Source: Streptococcus parapneumoniae
GTDB taxonomy: Bacteria > Bacillota > Bacilli > Lactobacillales > Streptococcaceae
Assembly (NCBI RefSeq): GCF_037076355.1
Contig: NZ_AP026968.1
Span: forward strand, 2,186,501 to 2,250,500
Direction of reading: 5' to 3'
DNA length: 64,000 nt
Within the stretch, counting starts at the first letter, position 1. Each line of letters starts with the position of its first letter. The notes beneath the pieces are model-generated. The model saw only the letters and a program-made list of their open reading frames with translations, ran no database searches and was not told where the DNA came from. This document shows, piece by piece, positions 19,986 through 28,600 of this stretch. The position numbers and the translations under genes were made by a program.

Positions 19986-21674
19986 TTATCTCGTTTCAAC
20001 TAAAATATGAGCTTGATCAATCAGTTGTCCATCAACAGTCAGATTTAGATAGAAATCTAAAGTCCTATCGGCAGCAAAATACAGGGTTGGTAGGCACAAA
20101 TCTTTTTTTCTTTCCCCTGCTTGGAATTGAAGGACTTGAATCTCATCCTGATAGGCGACACCATGCACACCTGTCCCCGGTTGAATCGAAATCTTAGCCT
20201 CTAAAGAGGAGCCACTTTCGCTACGTTCAATCCTAAAATGAAGAGCCTCTCCCTTTGTCACAGTTAAACTTTTTTCTGCAAATGCTAGTTCCTGAACAAC
20301 TTCTTTTTTTGATAATCCAGGAGTTTTATAGAGGGAAATCTTAGTCAATACAGGTAAATCCTGTGACTCTGTAATCATCACGCGCACCTTCTGTGCCTCT
20401 ACTAGTGGACCTCGCAAGAGGCGCTTATGACCAACTGTGAAGCCCCTGGCAAACTCTTGCCAGACGCCGTCCACCTCTACTTGCACATGAAAAGCAGCGA
20501 TTCGTTGCCCTAACTTCAAATCTTCTCTTAACTCAATTACATCAAAAGTTTGAGGTGACCCTAACTCAAGTTCTAACTGGATTGGCAAGCCTACGTCGCT
20601 TGCCCAAGAGCTGGTCCTAAGGCCATCTGTCAAATGGTGACAGGCAAAGTCTGTGGAAAGAGCTGGACCAGATACCTCAGATCCCAGAGCCAAATCTTCT
20701 TTATAGAGCTCATTGCGATAGGCCGCAAATTCATAGAGACGTTCAATATCCTTTGCATCAAAGAGCCCATCTTGATTCGGCGGAATATTAAGCAAGAGTG
20801 GAGTTCCCCGACCCACCGAGTGAAAGTAGATTTCGACCAACTCCTCAAGTGACTTAGGATCCTGCTCTTCATGGTAAAACCAGCCCGGTCGAATGGAAAC
20901 ATCTGCCTCACCAATTGAAAAAATCGTGCCCGAGGGATCTCCGTGCTGAAGATAGTCCAGCTCTGCTTCTGTTCCTAGTTTATTAGGATTCACCTTTTGC
21001 CACAGGGGATCACCTGCATACCCTCGTTCATTGCCAATCCAGCGTATACTGGTATCTTCTGTTGAAAAAATTAAGCAATCTCCCTGCAGTTCACGAATGG
21101 TTTCAAACCATTTTTCAAATTCATAATTGACCTTTTGAGCGCCCTCTCCTCTAGCTCCATCCATCCAGACCTCAGCAAATTTTCCTGCATTACCATAAGC
21201 AGGATTAGATAAGATTTCCTGCAGCTGAGCCAGATAATAGGCATTATAGTCTGCTTCTCGGTCCACATGATAGAGGGGACTATGAGCATCCCACGGCGAT
21301 AGGTAGACCCCCATATCCATATCAAACTCTGTGGCAGCTTGGGATACTTCAAGGAGCAAGTCCCCCTCTCCATTCCTCCAAGGGCTGGCCTTGACCGAAT
21401 AATCTGTGTGAGCTGTCGGATAAAGGACAAAGCCATCATGGTGCTTGACCACCAAAATCAACTTTTTGAAGCCCGTTTCCTTGAGCACGCGAACCCACTC
21501 ACGTGCGTCTAACCTTGTCGGGTTAAAGCGTGCAGGATTCTCCTGACCTGTCCCCCATTCCTGGTCATAAAAGGTATTGGGGCCAAAATGGATAAAGGCT
21601 GCTAGTTCATCCTCTAAATAAGCTAGCTGGGTCGAACTAGGCAAGGGCCCATGCGGTTTTATTTCTCTTACCAT
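19986..21674 (-). CDS. Alpha-L-fucosidase, GH29 family
   Basis: This 562-residue protein has no signal peptide and so is probably cytoplasmic. The GH29 barrel starts near residue 20 (AAFIHFGPNTFYD), with the substrate-site pair KHHDGF near 78-82. The likely catalytic nucleophile is Asp172 in VWMDGARGEG and the likely acid/base is Glu216 in IGNERGYA. These positions are one residue off those I recall for pneumococcal SpGH29 (Asp171 and Glu215), which cleaves alpha-1,3/4 fucose from Lewis-type glycans. The C-terminal part contains a discoidin-like sandwich (PIQLELELGSPQTFDVIELRE). It begins one base after the stop of the upstream beta-galactosidase, with AGGAAG as RBS, so the two are one translationally coupled operon. 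The pair would trim host glycans after uptake. Confidence 0.93.
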   Translation of the reverse strand: MVREIKPHGPLPSSTQLAYLEDELAAFIHFGPNTFYDQEWGTGQENPARFNPTRLDAREWVRVLKETGFKKLILVVKHHDGFVLYPTAHTDYSVKASPWRNGEGDLLLEVSQAATEFDMDMGVYLSPWDAHSPLYHVDREADYNAYYLAQLQEILSNPAYGNAGKFAEVWMDGARGEGAQKVNYEFEKWFETIRELQGDCLIFSTEDTSIRWIGNERGYAGDPLWQKVNPNKLGTEAELDYLQHGDPSGTIFSIGEADVSIRPGWFYHEEQDPKSLEELVEIYFHSVGRGTPLLLNIPPNQDGLFDAKDIERLYEFAAYRNELYKEDLALGSEVSGPALSTDFACHHLTDGLRTSSWASDVGLPIQLELELGSPQTFDVIELREDLKLGQRIAAFHVQVEVDGVWQEFARGFTVGHKRLLRGPLVEAQKVRVMITESQDLPVLTKISLYKTPGLSKKEVVQELAFAEKSLTVTKGEALHFRIERSESGSSLEAKISIQPGTGVHGVAYQDEIQVLQFQAGERKKDLCLPTLYFAADRTLDFYLNLTVDGQLIDQAHILVETR

Positions 21675-21675
21675 A

Positions 21676-24600
21676 CTACTTCCTATCTACATTTTTCTTT
21701 ACTTTTTTGGCATGTACTTGCAATTCTGTTAACGCTAGGGGACTGGTCAAGCCTTCAAATCGAAGACGAAGGGCATAAGTCTCTACCTTGTCAAATTCAA
21801 AACGAAGCTCCTCATCCTTGTCGCTTGACACTTTTCGGATAGCTGATACAGGGCGCCAATTCTCCTCTTGCTTGAGCAGGGAATCCTTATCCAAATGGTT
21901 GGGAGTCCGAGGCAAGCTAGGTTCATTCCCCACATAATAATCAATAAAGGCCGGCTCAACAGCCACATATTCTTGATTCTCAACATAATACAAGGTCAGG
22001 TTATCCACAAATCGTGGTTTTAAAATCCCTGCATCTCCAAAAAGAATGCCGACACTAGCTTGCTCTGACTTGGCAATCCAAGTATTGGCTGTCGATTTCT
22101 TCCGAGTAATAACCTTGTCATTGAGATATGAGGCTGGGTGATTCGGCTCTGAATGGGAAGCAAAGACCAGAGGCAGGTTAGACCCTGTCCATTGATTGGA
22201 AATAACTTCCCCATCTACACTGGCACCTGTCACATGAATGGTGACTGTTGCTGGCAACTCACAGCCCGCTACCTGTCCTGTGAGAACGCATTCTCCTACC
22301 TGAGCATAGACTTGAGAATCAAGCTCATCCCAAGTCACCTTGGCCGTATCTCGTCTACCATCTGATAAGACTAGCTTGACTCGGTCTGGTAAGTGTGGAG
22401 CTTCCTTGACAAGCGTCCAGACCCTTTCAGGCTCAATAGCGTAAATCCCTTGAACACAAACCTGAGCCGAAGCCTTTAAATCCAGACCTTCTAGCTGGCC
22501 AGATACCGTAAATTCATGAAAGCTTTCCAAAGCTTCTTTAGGAATTTTCTCCCAGACAACCTTGACTCGTTTTACACCGCCTGACTCATAGTCCACCAAG
22601 ACCGAGGACGGAAGCTGTGGATAAGTCCCCTTAGCTGTATACAAGCGAAGTGGTCGTACAGACACTGCCTGCCCTAGCGAGGTATTTTCTGCTACCTGCA
22701 AATGCAGTTGATAGGTTTTCCCTTGATACATGGCTCGGATAACCAAGTCCCCTGCAGACAAGCAATGAAGCACTCCCTGCTTGATAATGGCGTGGGCACT
22801 GCCACTCATCTCCCAAATCACTTCACTATTCCCCACCTTGTTCACAGGGTTATCCACAGTTTGTGGATAAAGTCCAATGGCTGGGGAATCCCCTTCTTGT
22901 AATTCTGCCTGCTTGTTCACTCGAATCTCAAACAAGCGCTTATTTTTCACTGGTTGGGTAGCCAAAGCCTCTCCCACTAAGAGATCAAAACTTGCTGGCT
23001 CTAGCCCTCTGGCACTGGCCTTTACTCTGACTAGACCTGCCTGCTCCAAGCTCTGAACTAAGAGGACACCTCTGCCATGAAAGGCTTTCCGCTTAAACCG
23101 ACCATTTTTCTGAGCCTTGTAACGTTCATGACTGGCCTGCCTTCCATTATCCACACCCACAATACGAGCAGGGCCTTCAATTTTAAAATGAAGCTGATTG
23201 GAAGCAGTCGGAACCCAATTTCCATTCTTGTCCAATACATCAAAATAGAGATAGAGGAGGTCTTGCCCATCTGGCTCCAGTTGTGATTTCTCGGCATGTA
23301 ACCCAATCTTAGCAGGCTTACCTGCAGTCACCACCCTATCTTCTGCCACAAGCTGACCTTGACGGTCATAAGCTACAGCACGCAATTCTCCCGGTTGATA
23401 AGCCAAACGCCATTCAAGATAGAGTTGGCCAGAACCTTCTCCCTCTTGGTATTTTCTACCGCCTGAAGTCCATTTTTCCTGAAAAGTCTTTCTGCCTTGG
23501 GATTTCCCATTGAGAAATAGCTCTACTGAACCAGCATTTGAATAGACTCGAACAGGGATATCCCCATACTTATCCACAACTTGTTGATAACTCTTGTGGA
23601 TTTCCCAATTCCAGTGAGGTAAGATATGAACCATAGGCTGCTGATCTAGGTCCACCCACTGACTTTGGTAAAGATAATAGTCATTTTTAGGAATCCCTGC
23701 CGTATCCACGATCCCAAAATAGGAACTCTTTACAGGCGTGTCATTTTGATTGTGCCAAGGAGTCGGCTCACCTATATAGTCCACTCCTGTCCAGATAAAC
23801 TGACCCGCATAGTCTAGCCGATTTCTATCTGCTATCCAAGAAGCCGTCGCCGTCTTCCCCCAAGGAACCCGATCATTGCCATAGTCTGACTGTTCAAAAT
23901 TCCGCACGTGGCGATTATCCCCAACCCATTCCTTAGCTGGGCGAAAATAGCTATCACGCGTTCGGGTAGCCGATGAGGTTTCAGACCCGTAAAGTCGCCA
24001 CTTGGGATGTCTTTTACGAATCCTATCAATATTATCTTCCGAGTAATTCAAGCCTACCACATCCAGCAAATCAGCAATCTTTTCATGACCTCCAGAACCA
24101 TCTCCAAAGCGGAACTGGTCCATTCCCATGGTCACAAAACGGCTATCATCAATCTCATTGACCCTTTCCAGCAAGCGTTTAATAGTTTTCAATGAATGGG
24201 CATCGCCATTTGCTTCGCTGACTTCATTTCCCAAGGACCACATAAAAATCGCTGGATTGTTCTTGCCACGCTCAATCATAGTGCGCAAGTCGTAATCTGA
24301 CCAGAAATCGCCTGCTTTCGCTTCTGGATGAGTCGCTTCTTCCTCAAAAAAGCGACCATAGTCATATTCTTTCTTGCCTCCATACCAGGTATCAAATGCT
24401 TCTTCTTGAATAAGTAGCCCCATTTTAGCAGCCACATCTAGCAAGATACTACTAGCTGGATTATGGGTGATTCGAATCGCATTGACGCCCATTTCCTTCA
24501 TCTGGCGCAATCGTCTCTCGGCAGCTGACCTGTTTTCCACAGCTCCCAGAGATCCATAGTCATGGTGCAGACAAACTCCATGAATCTTCAACCAGCGACC

Positions 24601-25464
24601 ATTTAGAAAGAAGCCCTTATCCGCTTGCCAATCTATATAGCGGTAACCAAAGCTCTCCTCTTCTTCATCAACCAAAATGCCATTTTTATAAAGGCGAGTC
24701 TTCAACTGATAGAGATGAGGATGGTCAATATCCCAAAGCAAAGGTTGGAAAATTGATATGGCTTGTTGGAAAGAATATTTGTCCCCAGACTCAATCACTA
24801 GAGAGTCTGTCGCCTGCCAGTCTGACAGCTGTTGTCCATCATACCAGATACTCTGTTCTAAATATACCGACACAGACTGAGGCCCATCATTTGAAACTTT
24901 ACTTTCAAGCTGAGTTTCCACCCATCCATCTCTTTGCTCCTTGAGCTTGGGACTTTCTATCTTAATCCCATATAAATCCAGATGCACCAAATCTCTAATC
25001 AATAATTTTACTTCTCGGTAAACACCACTGCCCGAATACCAACGACTGCTAGGTTGCTTATTTTCCACAAAAACCGCAAGCTGGTTGGCTGTCCCATCGT
25101 TTCTTAGATAAGAGGTGATATCATAAGAAAAGGGTGTATAGCCATTGGGATAATAGCCCAGCACTTGCCCGTTAATATAGACTTGGGCATTCATGTAAAC
25201 CCCGTCAAACAACAAACGCACCGATACAAGACTGGCATCTTCTTCCAAGTAAAACTGCGTCCGGTACCAAGCCTGACCCCCATTTAACTGACCACCCTCA
25301 TTTTGCGCTGGCGAATAATGGTCAAAATCATTGTAAATACTCCAGTCATGTGGCACTTGAATGGCCTGCCAATTTCCCCTCTGAAAATCCGGTGCCAAGG
25401 CCTCTTCCTTCCCCATCTCTTGGCTAAAAAACCAGTGATTTCGTAAAACTTCTTCTCTTCTCAT
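21676..25464 (-). CDS. GH2 beta-galactosidase with Ig-like domains, no secretion signal
   Basis: This 1,262-residue glycoside hydrolase family 2 enzyme contains, in order, a sugar-binding jelly roll (residues about 10-170, PHDWSIYNDF), an Ig-like GH2 domain, and the TIM barrel with HNPAS, the acid/base Glu in WSLGNEVSE near residue 415 and the nucleophile Glu in GSETSSATR near 493. A DUF4982-type domain and several bacterial Ig-like modules follow, then a discoidin-like end. The catalytic half resembles pneumococcal BgaA, but there is no signal peptide and no LPXTG motif, so the protein appears intracellular unless the 5' end has been lost. It is first in the operon with the fucosidase and has a promoter overlapped by a cre site. 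Substrate specificity (galactose linkage) is inferred. Confidence 0.9.
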   Translation of the reverse strand: MRREEVLRNHWFFSQEMGKEEALAPDFQRGNWQAIQVPHDWSIYNDFDHYSPAQNEGGQLNGGQAWYRTQFYLEEDASLVSVRLLFDGVYMNAQVYINGQVLGYYPNGYTPFSYDITSYLRNDGTANQLAVFVENKQPSSRWYSGSGVYREVKLLIRDLVHLDLYGIKIESPKLKEQRDGWVETQLESKVSNDGPQSVSVYLEQSIWYDGQQLSDWQATDSLVIESGDKYSFQQAISIFQPLLWDIDHPHLYQLKTRLYKNGILVDEEEESFGYRYIDWQADKGFFLNGRWLKIHGVCLHHDYGSLGAVENRSAAERRLRQMKEMGVNAIRITHNPASSILLDVAAKMGLLIQEEAFDTWYGGKKEYDYGRFFEEEATHPEAKAGDFWSDYDLRTMIERGKNNPAIFMWSLGNEVSEANGDAHSLKTIKRLLERVNEIDDSRFVTMGMDQFRFGDGSGGHEKIADLLDVVGLNYSEDNIDRIRKRHPKWRLYGSETSSATRTRDSYFRPAKEWVGDNRHVRNFEQSDYGNDRVPWGKTATASWIADRNRLDYAGQFIWTGVDYIGEPTPWHNQNDTPVKSSYFGIVDTAGIPKNDYYLYQSQWVDLDQQPMVHILPHWNWEIHKSYQQVVDKYGDIPVRVYSNAGSVELFLNGKSQGRKTFQEKWTSGGRKYQEGEGSGQLYLEWRLAYQPGELRAVAYDRQGQLVAEDRVVTAGKPAKIGLHAEKSQLEPDGQDLLYLYFDVLDKNGNWVPTASNQLHFKIEGPARIVGVDNGRQASHERYKAQKNGRFKRKAFHGRGVLLVQSLEQAGLVRVKASARGLEPASFDLLVGEALATQPVKNKRLFEIRVNKQAELQEGDSPAIGLYPQTVDNPVNKVGNSEVIWEMSGSAHAIIKQGVLHCLSAGDLVIRAMYQGKTYQLHLQVAENTSLGQAVSVRPLRLYTAKGTYPQLPSSVLVDYESGGVKRVKVVWEKIPKEALESFHEFTVSGQLEGLDLKASAQVCVQGIYAIEPERVWTLVKEAPHLPDRVKLVLSDGRRDTAKVTWDELDSQVYAQVGECVLTGQVAGCELPATVTIHVTGASVDGEVISNQWTGSNLPLVFASHSEPNHPASYLNDKVITRKKSTANTWIAKSEQASVGILFGDAGILKPRFVDNLTLYYVENQEYVAVEPAFIDYYVGNEPSLPRTPNHLDKDSLLKQEENWRPVSAIRKVSSDKDEELRFEFDKVETYALRLRFEGLTSPLALTELQVHAKKVKKNVDRK

Positions 25465-25499
25465 ACAAGCATTCCTCTTTAAACGACTCGATTTACTTG

Positions 25500-25528
25500 A
25501 CTATAGCACAAAACAAAAGCGCTTTCAA
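25500..25528 (-). promoter_or_regulatory. Promoter of the beta-galactosidase/fucosidase operon with overlapping cre site
   Basis: On the minus strand TTGAAA (25523-25528), a 17-nt spacer and TATAGT (25500-25505) form a good sigma-A promoter 35-60 bases before the start codon. The -35 box and spacer are overlapped by TGAAAGCGCTTTTG (25514-25527), which fits the CcpA-binding cre consensus at 12 of 14 positions and contains the palindrome AAAGCGCTTT. This predicts repression of the operon by glucose. Confidence 0.8.
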
Positions 25529-25640
25529 GACTTCCTCTATCACTCCCTAAATACTCAGAAAAGATTCTATAATTTGTGGAAAAGTCTGAAAATCACTCCA
25601 TATTCAAGCAAACTAATAAAGTCAAACCTTACAAGAGCGC

Positions 25641-25678
25641 AAAAAAACACCTCTCTGAATGTTCATTCCAGAGAGATG
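25641..25678 (-). terminator. Rho-independent terminator of the metalloprotease gene
   Basis: On the minus strand CATCTCTCTGGAATG and CATTCAGAGAGGTG form a long stem followed by seven T residues, 11 bases after the protease stop codon. Confidence 0.9.
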
Positions 25679-25689
25679 TCCCTTTTGTC

Positions 25690-28600
25690 TTAACTATTGT
25701 AAATCGATTGTCTAAAGTCATCTGAATCTTTGAGATAAGCTTTATAAATCGCTTTTTTCAGTTTTTGAACGGGTGTTTCGATAAATTTAAACTTTTTAGC
25801 CGTTGTGTTTCCTGCTTTTATCTGGGCTAGTTCAGCTAAAACAGCTTTATTCATAAGCTCTTGTAATTTTTCTTTACTATCAATCACTTCTTCTTTTCCG
25901 TTGTAATTTATAGTAATTGGTTTTAACTTACCTAATTTCTCAACACGCTCAGTTATTTGCTCTTTTTTGAAAGCTGCGTAAGATTTTCCTAAAATGTTAT
26001 CGAAAATATATTTATCAGATAGCGGTTTGCCTTCTTCTTCAGCTTGGTTTTTGTATTGATTTGACACATAAGGAACAAATCCTTCATAATAGCCCAAAGC
26101 TCCCATAAGTTCAAAAGCTTGTTTTCTAAAGGTGATATCCCCACTCATACCAGAGTCATTTTGACTAACACCATAAATGGTATCAAACATATCCACTAAA
26201 TAATACCCATTAGCTTTTACATCACCTGTTGCATAAAATCCATTTATGATATAACGATTAACTAAAATATTATTGTCAATCAGACTATTGATATCCGATA
26301 GATCTCTCGCTTCATCTAGTGTAATTTCTGAGATTTTTTCACTGTTATGCGTAGCTTTAACCGCTGGATTTTTATATGTTACTGTCGCTCTAGTTCCTGT
26401 CGACGCAATTGGTGTTATTTTTTTGAAATATTTAGTTTTATCTTCTGCTGTAAGTTGTTTTGTTGCTTCCGCTTCTAAATAATCTAAACTATATAACACA
26501 TCAAAACTTCCATGCATATAAGATTTCAAATCTGCAGCTGTTTTGAATCTATCTGGTGTTTTGTTGTAAAAGCCATTTTTCTTACTTTCATCGTAAACGA
26601 AGTTTAAGTTGAAATATGTATCTGTCTCTGGTGTGTATGAATTCTCGAAGATTCCTCTAGCATAAAACTCCGCAGCTGTACCATCTCGACGACCATGATT
26701 ATTAAACAAGACCGTTCTATCTAGTAAGTGCGTCATTTCATGAGAATAAGTCGCTGAACCCCTATCATCCAGAACTCTATCTATAAAGTAACGGACACCC
26801 ACTCCATTGGCTTCTGCACCTACATTTTGCGATGGTGAATATAGTCCTAGAGGTGTCATAAAGTCTTTAACCCCTTTATCTGCTGTTGATCCTGATTCTT
26901 TAGACCATGTTGTCGCTATTCCAGCAGACGTATCCGTCGTATATTTTTTCATCGTATCTACAATTACTCTATTTGTAATTAGTTTCGGACGATTTTCTTC
27001 TTTTGTTATTCTGTATAAAGTGTCAACATAATTAGCCTGTCTTGTCGCAGTTAATTCTATCAATGCTTTAACTTTTTCTAATTCTTCTTTATACTTAACT
27101 GGATTCGTTTTCTCTAAAGAAGTATCCATATACGTTCCGATGTTTCCGTAGGTTACCGTCGCTATGTTAGTTATAGCATACACGCTTGGTTCTTTAATAT
27201 TTACCAAACCTAATAATGTAGCTACATTTTGTTGTCTTCTACTTTCAATTTGAAGATTTTCAGCTCCATATTTCTCAGGAGGAGTAGTTAATTTTGTATA
27301 TAAGTCTACTTTTTCATCAGTTTTTTCTTTCGAAGCTTTTTCAACTACGATAGCTTTAGTCGCCTTCTTCAACCACGTATCCCCATCCATATTAGTGAAT
27401 GTAGTTCTGTTGTAATCTAGGAACTCTAATAATGTTGGTTTATCTGTAATTTTTCTAAAGTATTTCTCAAATGTTTTTGGACTATTGGTTAATCTTAATT
27501 CATCATAACTCATAGACCCAAGGTGTGTTAACCAATCTAAAGAAGTAAGGTCTTTTTTACCGAACGAGCTTGGATTATAAGCTAGAATATCACGGATATT
27601 GGTATCTCCAAAATCAATATTGTAAAAACGATTGATATAGGATAACCCTAGTAATATTTTCTCTTTATTAGCTTCAATGTCACCTTTTACTTTTTCTCTA
27701 TTTTGTTGATTGTCACCTAAAATACTCAAGGTGTGCGCCGCAACTTTTTTCAAACTAGCTTCTAAATCGGTTTTAGTCGCATCGAGTGTTTCTTTAATCG
27801 ATAATTTTTCAAGATATTCTTTTCGTAGAATTTCTCTTACTTCATCATCCTTTATCTGCGGCTGCGTTTTTTTCAACTCACTGCGTTTTTTATAAAAATC
27901 ACGCTCTATTTCTAAAGCAGGCGGAGTTAGTTGTGCTTTAAAGTTTTCATCTGTTAAGAAGTCTACAGACTTCATTTCTCTACTAGCTTCCGTCACATCC
28001 ACTGCATTTTCTAACTCGCTATTTTCTGGCAACAGATGTGGTTTGTCTTCTTTAGTACCAACCAAGATTACTTTTTGGCGCATAGCTTTAGTTGTCTCAG
28101 TCTTCTCTACTGGATTTGATAACTCTCCTGTCTCCGGATTAACTTCATAAGTTTTAGTGACGGTTGTTTCCCCTTGCTCTCCTGCATATTCAACTACTTC
28201 TTTTCCTTTTGGAAGTTCAAGGTTATCTTTTCTCAACTCAGTGATTTCTATAGGTGACACTATCTTTTCTACATTTCCAACTTTTACTATTTTGTCTTTA
28301 GCTGGAGTGTTTTCTGTTGTAGTTGCTTCTGAGATAGCTCCTGTTTCTTGATTTAATGTGTATTTTGTAGTTGTTACTGTACGACCGTTTTCCCCTGATG
28401 TTTCTTCTATTTTCTGATTGTAATCTAACGCTGGATTTGCTTCATAAACTGTCTTAAAAGGAATTTCTTGTGATTGAACTGTTGGTTTTGTTCCTACTGC
28501 CGTTATTTTCGCTTGCATTGGCTTAGCGACTTTTGTCGTTACATCTGGCTCAGTCAAGTCTCCTGTTTGTTCATTTACTTTGTAAACTTTTATTGTTGTC

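Noticed and set aside
20630..24195. Several 60-120-residue frames overlapping the fucosidase and beta-galactosidase
   Set aside because: All lie wholly inside well-supported enzymes in other frames and show no start signals.
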